A stretch of 64,000 nt of DNA, taken from positions 20,174,310 to 20,238,309 of the forward strand of contig NC_041717.1 in NCBI RefSeq assembly GCF_900700375.1, read 5' to 3'. Made by a program: the position numbers and the translations under genes. The DNA comes from Denticeps clupeoides (Eukaryota; Chordata; Actinopteri; Clupeiformes; Denticipitidae). Every line of letters starts with the position of its first letter. Position 1 is the stretch's first letter. The notes under the pieces were generated by a model that was given only the letters and a program-made list of their open reading frames with translations, had not been told where the DNA came from and ran no database searches. Of this stretch, positions 46,665-58,548 are shown in pieces.

Positions 46665-48305
46665 CAGTCAGGTCCATAAATATTGGGACATCGACACAAT
46701 GTTAACATTTTTGGCTCTATACACCACCACAATGGATATCAAAACGATGAATGAAACGAACAACATGTGCTTTAACTGCAGACTGTCAGTTTTTTTTTGA
46801 GGGTATTTACATCCAAACCAGGTGAACGGTGCTGGAATTACAACAGTTTGCATATGTGCCTCCCACTTGTTGAGGGACCAAAAGTAATGGGACAATTGGC
46901 TTCTCAGCTGTTCCATAGCCAGGTGTGTGTTATTCCCTCATTTTACCAATTACAATGAGCAGATAAAAGGTCCAGAGTTCATTTCAAGTGTGCTATTTGC
47001 ATTTGGAATCTGTTGCTGTCAACTGTCAAGATGAGATCCAAAGAGCTGTCACTATCAGTGAAGCAAGCCATCATTAGGCTGAAAAAACAAAAGAAACATA
47101 TCAGAGAGATAGCAAAAACATTAGGCGTGGCCAAAACAACAGCTTGGAACATTCTCAAAAAGAAGGAACGCACCGGTGAGCTCAGCAACACCAAAAGACC
47201 CGGAAAACCACGGAAAACAACTGTGGTGGATGACCGAAGATTCCTTTCCCTGGTGAAGAAAACACCCTTCACAACAGTTGTCCAGATCAAGAACACTCTC
47301 CAGGAGGTAGGCATATCTGTGTCAAAGTCAACAATCAAGAGAAGACTCCACCAGTGTGAATACAGAGGGTTCACCACAAGATGTAAACCATTGGTGAGCC
47401 CCCAAAACAGGAAGGCCAGATTAGAATTTACCAAACAACATCTAAAAAAGCCTTCGCAGTTCTGGAACAACATCCTATGGACAGATGAGACCAAGATCAA
47501 CTTGTACCAGAGTGATGGGAAGAGAAGAGTATGGAGACGGAAAGGAACTGTTCATGATCCTAAGCATACCACCTCATCAGTGAAGCACGGTGCTGGAAAT
47601 GTCATGGCGTGGGCATATATGCAGCCAGTGGAACTGGTTCTCTTGTATTTATTGATGATGTGAATGCTGACAAAAACAGTGCGATGAATTCTGAAGTGTT
47701 TCGGGCAATATTATCTGCTCACATTCAGCCAAATGCCTCAGAACTCATTGGACGGCGCTTCACAGTGCAGATGGACCATGACCCAAAGCATACTGCAAAA
47801 GCAACCAAAGAGAAAGAAGTGGACTGTTTTGCAATGGCCAAGTCAATCACCTGACCTGAATCCGATTGAGCATGCATTTCACTTGCTGAAGACAAAACTG
47901 AAGGGAAAATGCCCCAGGAACAAGCAGGAACTGAAGACTGTTGCAGTAGAGGCCTGGCAGAGCATCACCAGGGATGAAACCCAACGTCTGGTGATGTCTA
48001 TGTGTTCCAGACTTCAGGCTGTAATTGACTGCAAAGGATTTGCAACCAAGTATTGAAATGTATAAGTTTGATTTATGGTTCTTATTCTGTCCCATTACTT
48101 TTGGTCCCTTAACAAGTGGGAGGCACATATGCAAACTGTTGTAATTCCTGCACCGTTCACCTGATTTGGAAATACCCTCAAATAAAATCTGACAGTCTGC
48201 AGTTAAAGCACATCTTGTTCGTTTCATTTGATATCCATTGTGGTGGTGTATAGAGCCAAACATGTTAACATTGTGTCGATGTCCCAATATTTATAGACCT
48301 GACTG
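46665..48305 (+). mobile_element. Tc1/mariner transposon, near complete, about 220-bp terminal inverted repeats
   Basis: Length 1641 bases between TA dinucleotides. Both ends read CAGTCAGGT then C/TATAAATATTGGGACATCGA; the inverted repeats extend to about 46893 and from about 48089. The transposase starts at 47031 (MRSKELSLSVKQAIIRLKK) with paired helix-turn-helix (IREIAKTLGVAKTTAWNIL), then ILWTDETKINLY with the first Asp, VQMDHDPKHTAKATK with the second and SPDLNPIEHAFHLLK with the Glu. The frame shifts near 47615 and again near 47815-47850, where residues are also lost, so the enzyme is dead, but divergence is low and the element is young. Confidence 0.9.
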
Positions 48306-48725
48306 TATACTAAAACAACGTAATGCTTAAAAAAGGGGGAAAGCTGTGAATTACACCAAAAGTAAAAAAGCACATGTACAGCTCTTATTGATTGAAACGT
48401 TTAATTACTTAAAGAGTGCTTGCAGTTGCTTACATATTCATTACATAACATCAAACGGGTGATCTTTAAAGATACATGAGCAAAATAAAGTTTGATCTAC
48501 ATGGTCATCTTTTCTCAGTTCACAGAAGTCCCTTCAAAATCAAAAAACCTTTTCTTAAGCGTTACAATGGTAAAACATGCAAATCTGTGCAACTCATCCT
48601 TTGGCTTAAGAAGAAATAATTCATAAGAACATTTAATGCAGACTTAATATATACTGTTGGGGTACACCTTCGCCAACCGGGTCTGTTGATAAGGAAGAAA
48701 TAATCACTGGAGAGACAGAGTGTGG
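48306..48725. other. Duplicated GIMAP 3' flank
   Basis: 48405-48650 matches 39560-39780 and partly 49360-49460. No coding sequence. Confidence 0.5.
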
Positions 48726-48955
48726 CAGTGGCGGCCTAGTGGTTAAGGAAGTGGCCCCGTAATCAGAAGGTTCCCGATCCGCCAAGGTGCCACTGAGGTG
48801 CCACCGAGCCAAGCACCGTCCCCACACACTGCTCCCCGGGCGCCTGTCATGGCTGCCCACTGCTCACCAAGGGTGATGGTTAAAAGCAGAGGACACATTT
48901 CACTGTGTCACCGTGTGCTGTGCTGCTGTGTATCACAATGATAATCACTTCACAT
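48726..48955 (+). mobile_element. SINE family B
   Basis: Full copy from GGCAGTGGCGGCCTAGTGGT to CACAATGATAATCACTTCAC. Confidence 0.85.
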
Positions 48956-49257
48956 TATCACTTTAGAGTTATCACAATAATTCCTTTATTGCACAGAATG
49001 ATCACGATAGCTCAAACTGCAAGTGTGTGTTTCCTTTTTATAACCCCCCCGTCTGGTTTCACCCCCACCCTTGGTCTACTTGGACCTTGTTTTTGGCTCT
49101 TTTCACGGAGAGCTGCGCGCCTCTCAGTTCCCAGAATCAGTCTTGCTCACCGCACCCCACAGAGGTTTCCTGTTATGCTGCAAGCTTGCTCTTGTCATAT
49201 CTCGTTCTGCGCTGTGCTTCTTATGCCTTCCTAAAGTTATCTCAATAAAAAGCTATC

Positions 49258-49346
49258 TTGGTGGCACCTTGGCGGACCAGGATTCGAACCGGCAACCTTC
49301 TGATTACGGGGCCACTTCCTTAACTGCTAGGCCACCACGGCCCATA
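49258..49346 (-). mobile_element. SINE family B head fragment
   Basis: Reverse copy of the tRNA-like half only: GGTGGCACCTTGGCGGACCA to GCTAGGCCACCACGGCCCA. Confidence 0.65.
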
Positions 49347-49558
49347 GTGAAGACATAGTCAGAATCACATAACCTTTTCTTAAGTGTTACAGTGGCAAAA
49401 ACATGCAAATCTGTATGACATCATTTGACCTAAGAAGAACATTTAATGCAAACTTAAACTTAATATATGCCCAACACTCATTTTATCCCAAATGTCTCCT
49501 CTGGTTCTCATCCACCACCCTAACGTTATTTGTCTTTTTTTTCTTATGAACTGTAATA

Positions 49559-52500
49559 TTATAATATTGCACATGACCGTTTGGTATTAACTTTTTCTGC
49601 TGTTTCAACAGCCTGATCCTGTTCAGCCTGGCTCCTGATCTTCTCATAGGTTTCCTGCAGCTCTAACGCTAGTTTGTCTTGTAGTTCCTTCACCTTCTTT
49701 TGATAACCTTCCTCCATATTGAGCTGTTCATTGTCTTCTGTCGCTGCCATCTCCGGAGTTTCTTCCTCGGGCTCATTTTTCACATGCGGGAAATTATAAA
49801 TGTCACGCTTAACAGAAAGATTACATTCAATCGTCTGACTTATTTTGGAAACCTCAGTCACAAATTGATGATCTTTGATGGTGATTTTCTCATGTGTGCG
49901 TTCAATGCCCTCTTCTATTCGTTGGAGAGCTTGTTCGTACTTCTTTTCCAGGTCTGCCATTTTCTCCTTTATGAGCTTCATTTCCTTGGCCTGGATTTCT
50001 TTCTCTGTGTCCAGAAACATGCTGCTGGTGTAGTAGCTTCCTCCATTAGCTTGGACCATCTTGTCTATCTTCTGCAGGAATCCCATGGCCTGACTTTCAG
50101 CGCTCTTGTCTTTGTTGCAGAACAAGTGATACCGGCCGCCGCAGTCCTGAATGAGTTCCCTCACTTGAGGATGGCCATTACGAATGTACTCTTCAACACT
50201 TCTTCTCTCGTCTCGCAGTTCCTCTCCTCTGGTAAAACCAATGATAGTGTATGCTTTGGCTCGCTCCCCAAATATGTCTTGAAGCATCAGCAGTGTGTCG
50301 CTCTCTTCTTTTGTGAATCGCCCTATAGCCATCAGCAGCAAGAAGACGTGCGGCCCAGGTGATGACAGCGCGATGCAATTTCCAATCTCCTTCTTGATTT
50401 GCTCATTTGGGATGGTTGTATCAAACAGCCCTGGGGTGTCGATCACGCAGACCACTCTTGAGCCAATGTTTGAGAAGCTTTTCTCACATTTTTTGGTAAC
50501 CGAGGACATTACAACAGAAGAATGGAAAGTTGCTCTTCCAAGAATGGTGTTTCCAGTTGTGCTTTTTCCAACACCGGTCTTCCCAATCAGGACTACCCTC
50601 ACACAGTCCTCTGCATCAAGATAAAAAGAGTCCATTTGCAAAATTCTTTCACATGTGGTCGGTTCAGACATTGCATTAATGCGTTAGAAATGCATGTTAG
50701 CTCAAGACTTACTTGTTGACCGTTTTTCTGTGTCAGTCCCTGTAAACAGAAACACCGCCATTAGAATGAATTCCAGTAGCGTTTGTTGGTTAGATATAAA
50801 TTCATGATTGGGCCATTCCTAGCTAGCAAAGCTGCTCCAAGTGTAGTCTAGAGTAGTAGTAGCCTAGTGGCTAACACACTCGCCTATGAACCAGAAGATC
50901 CAGGTTCAAATCCCACTTACTACCATTGTGTCCCTGAGCAAGACACTTAAACCTGACTAGCTCCAGGGGGGGACTGTCCCTCTACGCCGATTTACGGCAC
51001 ATTTCCCCCCAGCCAGTTGTTTTTGACTGGGAAATGCACCCTTAAAATAGTTTCAATGTCGTGCCAGGTTTTTGTTGGTCGGTCATGCAACGCCCAGACC
51101 TGTTCCAGCTTAAATAACATGATCGATGGAGGGGAAACTGCTGAGTCACTTTATCTGAACTCTGCTAATGCTTTCGTCTTAAACAAGAGTTACGCCTCTT
51201 CACACGTTGTTTTCTGTACTTTCTTCTCAGTTACAGAGGGATTAGTTTTAGCTTATTGGCAAAACGCAATGAATGTCTGTTGAAGTCCATGCAGCTTAAT
51301 ATCGTCATACTTCATTATGTCGCCAAAACTGATTTACATAATTTACATGATACCTACATTTGCTTAGTATTTCTGAGAAGCGTCCAGACTTCATTGTTTT
51401 TGAGTCAGGATTTTCCCTTCTCGTGTCTTGAGCCCTCGGTTTGACAAGTGGTACAGTCGTTGGAATGTTGTAGAAGCCTCCCTTTTCCTGGACCATGCCT
51501 TCAATTTTTGCCATAAGATCTCTAACCTGGTCGCGGTCTCCCCTGTTTTCATTATTAAACATGTGGTGTCTCTTTCTGAGTGGCATGGGTAAATGTTTGC
51601 TCGCTTTGTGAGATGCAAGAAAGCTGGCCTCCTCCTCTTGATCGCCATGGGTGAAAAGCACAATTGTGAAATCCACTGCTTTGGCTCCAAAAGCCTCACG
51701 AATTGTGGCGAGTACTTCGTCCAGATTCTCTTTCATTTTCTTTGGATGAAGGACGAGCAGAAACAAATGTGGTCCAGGAGAAGACAAGGAGATGACAGTG
51801 TCGACTTCTCTGGGCACCTCCTTCAACAAGTCGGGGGTGTCGATCACACGAACCCTCCTTTTGCCAACCATACCCCTGGCCTCTGTACACTTTGGTGCTC
51901 CACGGGACTGAGAACCAAAGTCATTTCTTCCAAGTATGGTATTGCCAGATGTACTTTTTCCTACTCCTTTTGTTCCGAGGAGTACAATTCTTAGATCACT
52001 CGTATCTTTTACTGCCTCCGCCACTGTAGAAGACAAGACATACCAAGTAAAAAATCTGGGAGTCTGGGAGGCAACGAGAGTTCTGAAAGGCGATTTCTTA
52101 TTTTAACAAATGTGACTAAAAGTAAATGAGTCTCAGGTCCCGTCCACATGAAAACACGTTTGGTTTTTCGGTTTCTGAAATGTTGTCACCCACATGGAGA
52201 TGCAGAGAACGTTGTTTTAACGCCCTCCACACCTATAAGTGGCGCTGTAACTCCTCCGTCTCACCCAAAGTGGTCTCCTTGCTTAACATTTAGTTCTCCT
52301 CCGGAGTGAGTTAAACACATTGTTGGCCTTCAGCCTTGTCTTTCCATTAGAAATGTGCACCGTAAAGAGGATTTCTTGGAGTTGCTTTATGAGGTTCTGC
52401 ATATACTGAACTACAACCACAAACATGTATGTGATGCCCAGTGGCAGCTAGGCACACATAGCCGGGGCTCAAGAACCTGATTAGGGAGTCCTGATCAATC

Positions 52501-52740
52501 CAAGCTGAAGCCAATTATGTATGATTGATCAGGACATTACGGCCACATACGGTCCACATGCCTATTTCGTTTGTATTTGTAAAAAATCCTTTTCATTTTA
52601 GACGATAATGTTCTCATGTGGACGGGGCTTCGTTGTGATGGATGACCTGCTCAACCTGCAGCCACTATGATCCTCATTTGGAGACGTTCAATGACACTGA
52701 CCTTTCCTTTAATTTAAATATGAAACAGAAATTTCTTACT
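49559..52740 (-). CDS. GIMAP gene with two GTPase domains and CAAX box (GIMAP8-like)
   Basis: Exons: 52784-52740 (45 bases, less certain), 52023-51358, 50739-50713, 50610-49559. All internal introns are phase 1. Joining A(52740) to TG(52023) creates an ATG, giving 581 residues from there; an earlier start in an unseen exon is possible. Domain 1: P-loop GTKGVGKS (17-24), switch II DTPD (62-65) instead of DTPG, base motif THGD. Domain 2 is canonical: GKTGVGKSTTGN, DTPGLFD, ALSSPGPHVFLLL, TRGE where neighbours have TRGD, then a long coiled coil and the C-terminus CAIL, a CAAX box predicted for geranylgeranylation. Family role: membrane-associated GTPase scaffolds in lymphoid cells. Domain 1 is probably weak or dead in hydrolysis and may serve as a dimerisation partner (inference). 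Confidence 0.87.
50853..51000 (+). mobile_element. SINE family A in a GIMAP intron
   Basis: Head and core present; the L2-like tail is cut after the CTCCAGGGGGGGACTGTCCC word. Confidence 0.75.
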
Positions 52741-52784
52741 GTTTGAAGATTCTGCTGAAGATTTTGCTATAACTGGTTCATTGA

Positions 52785-54535
52785 CTGCACAGTCCGTACA
52801 GAATAAAAATCTGTGAGTAAAAATTCAAATATGTCAGTTATAATCGAAGTATTTATTGAATACTAAATAAATGACTAATTGTGTTAGGCACTTTTTATTG
52901 TGCAGTTGTGTTGCACAATTTTAACCATAGACGTATGTATTTTAACATATTTTATTACAGTAACCTAGATAAGATTAACATCCTAATAAACACCACAATT
53001 TGCAATAGACAAAATGTAGACAATTATTGAAAAATCACTATTAAGTAATTCTGTCCTGGCTCTGCGTGGCTAAACATGCTGAAAAAAAGACACTGGCTAA
53101 AATAAAAAAAAATTTATGACTCTGTCAAACCTAATATTTTAGCATTGCCGTAAATAAACAAATCAAACCTGCTGTTGCCTGGTTTATTCACATTGCTAAA
53201 ATATTAATTGTGACAGATTTATTACATATTTTTAAGAATAGCCGTTGTTAACTTTTTTTCATTGTACTCATATGAGACCTATGAGTATTTGTTAATTGTT
53301 AAGTATTTTGTATAAATTGCATTACATTTATAATTCTATATATAAATATTATACAAAGAAGTACTTACAAGATGTGGAGCTCGACAGGCCAAATAAACTC
53401 CTCTCCCTTGTAACTTTCTTATAAAATGTAATAATGGTGACCTGGAGATAACTCTGTCTGATGGGCAAACTGATTTCTTTCCTGATACCAACAGTAGGAG
53501 AAAAAAAAGAGAAAGCGAAAGAATGAATGCCAAAAATTGTTCTGAGGATTACTGACTTACCAGCAACAGACAAAAGACTGAGGTAAACCACATCCAGACA
53601 CCCAGTGTCTGCATTCTGTCACATACAATAAATGTTAGCTTGTTTCCTGCTATCATACAGTGTTTTTTTTTTTTATACACTCTCAGATTTGAGCATTTAA
53701 GCAAAAAATAAAAAGTATTTTAGAATTTTTTCTCTATGTGTTTACGGCCCACATGCCACATTTATTTTTGAACTCCATACATTTGCTAGCTGGTCTGCAC
53801 ATTCCCTGAGCATCTTCCAAGGACGTTGTCTGGTCCAGCAGCCTTTTGTGAGTTAACTCTGTGAATAGTCCGCCATGGTTAGACACAGCACCTGATCACT
53901 GGAAGGAGGGTTGGATGTCCTCGCAGTCCCTTTATTCTCTTTTTTTATTGTTAGAGTTATCCGTCTTATCCAACACTTATAAACCAGAGAGAAATGACAC
54001 GAAGCAGTTGAGCTCTTTTTACTTGCAAAGGGGAGCGATCAGAGACGATCATGCCTCCAAAAGCTCTCCCGTCTCCCGTTTAATAAATGTGAGATATATA
54101 TGTCAAAACGTTAATAAAAGGTAATTGCATGATAACTTATTTACATTTTCCAACATTTATTCTCTAAATCACATCATCAACCTAGGAGTCCGAATCCCTG
54201 CCAGACCGGATCATGACAGAAATACAACTTCAAAAACATAGGATAACCCATTTGTCCTTAGTTTTATTTTAATAAAAAAAGAACACCACCTGCTATAGCC
54301 CATCTGAGTACAGAGGTACAAGAAAGTAAAAAGAAAATATAAATAAACAACCAAATTAAACACATTGACATCAAGAAATATCAACACATATTTTTAATAT
54401 ACAAAACATTTATAAAATTCTATGTGATTAATTAGTGACTATAAATGTTGCAGGCTGTTTGTATTGTGTTGTGTTGATAATACGATGTTTTTCCTTGAGC
54501 TTTTGGTTTTTCTGATTCTTAAGAATTATAAGGCA
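52785..54535. other. AT-rich stretch between two GIMAP genes
   Basis: Possible unassigned exons on the minus strand: 53481-53369 (clean acceptor TTGGTATCAG and donor GTAAGT) and a short hydrophobic frame ending at a GTAAGT donor near 53565. They do not join in a single open frame, so no gene is claimed. Otherwise nothing recognisable. Confidence 0.35.
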
Positions 54536-54755
54536 GTGGTGGCCTAGTGGTTAAGGAAGTGGCCCCTTAATTAGAAGGTTGCCGGTTCAAATCCCGACCC
54601 GCTGAGGTGCCACTGAGCAAAGCACCGTCCCCACACACTGCTCCCCGGGCGCCTGTCATGGCTGCTTACTGCTCACCAAGGGTGATGGGTTAAATACAGA
54701 GGACACATTTCGTTGTGTCACCGTGTGCTGTGTATCACTTCACTTTCATTTTACA
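54536..54755 (+). mobile_element. SINE family B
   Basis: Full-length copy from GGCAGTGGTGGCCTAGTGGT to ATCACTTCACTTTCATTTT. Confidence 0.85.
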
Positions 54756-54867
54756 AAATTTTGTTTTTATTATAAATAAAAAAAATTACTGACTGATAAG
54801 TCATCTCATGAAAAAACCTCTATGTGTGTTGTATGTACATTTGTTTCTTTGAAAATAAACAGTGCTG

Positions 54868-57800
54868 TCATGATATTGTGCAACGGAGCCATTGTTTTTT
54901 CTTCTTCGGCTTTGCTTCCGCCATCTTTGCTGCCTCGGGGGCGTGAGTTATCTCAGCTTCTCTCCGTATGGCCTGGTAACTTCTGGTCAACTCGAGGAAA
55001 ATCTGTTTCTCTATGGAGGTCAAACTTCGCTGCATTTCCCTCACAGAGCACCTGATGGTCTTCCCCTTGGTGAACAGGTCACCCTTCTTTCCATGAGATT
55101 CTTCAGCTTCACCACTCTCACCCTGGGTGTCCTGGTCTATAGGAACCTCGTAATGACCTGCTGTCTCTTTAACGTCAGAATCAGCCAGACCTTCGATTGT
55201 GTTTGCATACAAATTTGAAATCTCCTCTAATTTCTGAAGCAAAAGTTTCTCTTCTTTAGCTGCAATCTGTCTCTCGATCTCCTGGAACATCTCGCACGTG
55301 TAGAAACTGCCTCCATTCTTCTCGATCATTCTGTCCACCTTATCCAACAGAGACGTGGTCTGATGTTCAGTGTCCTGGTTTTTATTGTTGAAGACATGAT
55401 ACCTCCCCCCACAATCATCTATTAGTTTCCTCACTTCAGAGCTGCCTTTCTCAGGTACTCTTCAATGCTCATCCCTTCTTCACCAAGAACATCCCCTCTG
55501 GTGAAGCCCACAATGATGTACTCTTTGGCTTGTTCCCCAAATATGTCCTGAATCATCAGCAGCGTCTCGCTCTCCTCCTTCGTGAAACGTCCGACGGCGA
55601 TCAGCAGCAGGAAGACATGAGGACCAGGAGATGACAGGCTGATGCACTTCCCGATCTCTTCCCTGATCTTGTCCTCAGGCAGGTCTGTGTCAAATAGCCC
55701 TGGGGTGTCGATGATCTGAACCTGCCTTGAACCCATCATCATGGTCTTCTTCTCGCATTTTGACGTGACGGAGCTCATTAGTCCCGATGACTTAAACACA
55801 TTTTGTCCAAAGATGGTGTTCCCCGTCGCACTCTTTCCAACTCCAGTCTTCCCAATCAGGACCAGCCTTAAGCTCTCTAGGAAGCAGAACATGAAGAACA
55901 TCAATTACAATTACAATTAAAAGAAAAACACGGCACAGAAAATCTTGATATCTTCTATCAAGGGGCAGTGGTGGCCTAGAGGTTAAGGAAGCAGCCCCGT
56001 AATCAGAAGGTTGCCGGTTCGAATCACGATCTGCCAAGGTGCCACTGAGGTGCCACTGAGCAAAGCACCGTCCCCACACACTGCTCCTGTCATGGCTGCC
56101 CACTGCTCACTCAGGGTGATGGGTTAAATGCAGAGGACACATTTCACTGTGTGCACCGTGTGCTGTGTATCATATGTGACAATCACTTCACTTTAATTAA
56201 TGTTCAGTTAGCCGACTTACCCGCATTCGTCTGTTTTTCAATGCGACGCCCTACAGAGACAAAACAAAAAAAAGACAAAAGTAAATCTAAAGCAAGTAGA
56301 CATTTCCAAATAACTCTCCAAGTACCTATCTTCATACTCACATCTATTTAAAGTCTGCTGAAAATTGATTTTTTCATCCTGTGGTTCCTGCTGTGGTCGT
56401 GTTTGCAGGCCGCGTAGATTGGGTGGGGTCTCTATCGACTTGGGTGGCCCCACCTCTTGCTGAAGATGGTTCGACTTTGTGGAGCAGTAGAAGTCGCCAT
56501 TGCTTTCCACCATTTGGTCTATTTTCTCCAGAAGACCCGAAACCTGGTCGTGATCAGCCATGGTTTGGTTGTGAAACACGTAATGGCTGTTGACGAGCTT
56601 CTTCAGCACCTGTTTGCTTAGATCGGACACAGTGAAGCAGGTTTCCTCCTGTTGGTCTCCATGAGTGAAGAGAGCCATTGTGAAATCGAGTGCTCCTTCT
56701 CCAAAGGCCTCTTGGATCAGGCTAAGAGATTCCTCTTCACTATGCGTTAATTTGCTGGGCTGGAGGACCAGGAGGAACACATGAGGTCCAGGTTTTGACA
56801 GGGTAACTATGGTGTTGATCTCTCTCTGGAGGCTCTCATGATCCAGCTGACCACTGAAAAGGTCAGGGGTGTCGATGACCACCACGCTTCTGTCATTCAC
56901 CCTTCCCTTGGTCATTCTCGTTGTTCCTGATAAAGATGACCTTTGGGTCTGAAATGCTTTTTTGCCCAGAATGGTGTTTCCGCTGGAACTCTTCCCCATT
57001 CCACTTTTACCCAGGAGGACAATTCTCAGCTCAGAGGACCTTCTTCCAGTTTCTGCCAGTAAATGACAAAGCATCGACAAGGACTTAATGACAATAAAAA
57101 ATTCAATCCAACAAGGCAAAGACGGAAAGCGCTAAGACCGATACCAAATAGCGGAGAGACCAAGACTTCACAGAGAGTGCAAAAAGTGACATCAGATGAG
57201 AATTTTTCTGTTTTTGTTCATACACGATCATCTTGGATTGTTGATGTATTAGACTTTTAATAAATAGATGTGGGTTAATAATGTAGTAAAAAGGGCTCAG
57301 TAAATAACTCGAAAGTTTGAGATGACTGGTGGTCTAATGTAATTGGTTATTCAGTTCCATTTTATGACTGCCATATAGACATGATTTAACCTGGCATTTA
57401 ACCATCAAACTTACTTGCTCATGGTAAGCAAGTACATTTTGTAAAGCACACTTAACGGTAAATTTAAAACAGCAACTAGCTAGTTTTCTGTTTTTTACGC
57501 AATAAAAATAAAGCTCTGTAACTGCAGCACAGGGTGTAAGGGTTGTGAAACGCTGTGATGACTACATTACATTGAACGCTACTCTTTGAAGGTCCAAGGT
57601 CTAGTGTAGGCGTGGACCATAATAAAAAAAAAAAGGAATTTATGGGAAATGGAGAAACAGCTTCTCTTCCTGGTTGACCACTGTACATCATTTGTCATTA
57701 TTTAATCCATAACTGTTTCAGTTGTAGTGAAAAAAAAGAGAAATTTAGCACAGACACGTTGCACGAGTTAAAAGTGTGAGATTTAAATTAGGAGTTCAAT

Positions 57801-58023
57801 ATTAAACTGATAAGACAGTAATTAATCATTTCAGAAAACAAACTTACTTCTGCCCATTTACATTAAGGTAATATATTATTAAAAACTACATTAAAGATCA
57901 TGATTTGGGTCATTAGTGTCACGTCAACGCAACATTTTTGCTACTAGAAAAGACTAGAAGAAAAGTTAAATAATAATTAAAAATAGTAATTACGGTTTTG
58001 CACTGACCAGATTTCTTGTCCAT
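54868..58023 (-). CDS. GIMAP gene with two GTPase domains and CAAX box, one frameshift
   Basis: Exons: 58023-58008 (ATG, MDKKS), 57052-56342, 56250-56221, 55876-54868; all introns are phase 1. Intended length is about 588 residues. Domain 1: P-loop GKSGMGKS (20-27), switch II DTPD in place of DTPG, base motif THGD. Domain 2: GKTGVGKSATGN, DTPGLFD, SLSSPGPHVFLLL, TRGD, a coiled coil and the C-terminus CTIS, a CAAX box predicted for farnesylation. Next to the residues EEYLRKG the coding strand reads AAAGGCAGC where the frame needs one more G (near 55446), so the last ~190 codons fall out of frame. This may be a real allele/pseudogene or a sequencing error, since the rest is well kept. Same gene plan as 49559-52740, hence a tandem duplicate. 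Confidence 0.83.
55962..56200 (+). mobile_element. SINE family B in a GIMAP intron
   Basis: Full copy from GGGGCAGTGGTGGCCTAGAG to GTGACAATCACTTCACTTTA, ending 21 bases from the linker exon at 56221. Confidence 0.85.
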
Positions 58024-58548
58024 TGTACTTTCCAGACTATCTTCCTCCTGAACTGAACCTGTTACATGATGCCTGAGGCACGTTTTTTTTTTTTTTTTTT
58101 TTTATAGGAGAGGGGCGGAGACTCAACTGCGGTTCACGTCAACTGCGGCATGGACAGAGGTCAAGAACATCACTTCACGATATGTCAGATTTAATCATGT
58201 GGATAAAAAACAAAAAATAGATCTCTGCACCAGTGAAAAGGCATAAATGTACAGTTCAAGGGTGGATTAGAGGCCGAGCTCACTTCCTGGACCACTGCAA
58301 AAACCAGGCCACGTACCTCCTCACGTGAACAACACAAAACAAACTTTGGCCGCACGACATAATTCAGAATAATACATTTGACCGTATAATCTTTCCTTGT
58401 GCCAGAACCTACAAAACACATATGGAGATAACATCTTCATCTCTTGCAATTAAATCTACGCCAAGTGACACGAACATTCCTCACTTTTCGCTGTAATTAA
58501 GTAACACATACAAATACATCATTTAAATTTGGTATAATTAGTGGTTAC

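Noticed and set aside
48656-49256. Possible LTR (TGTTGGGGTACACC start, CAATAAAAAGC near the end) interrupted by a SINE
   Set aside because: No matching second end, target duplication or internal region could be shown.
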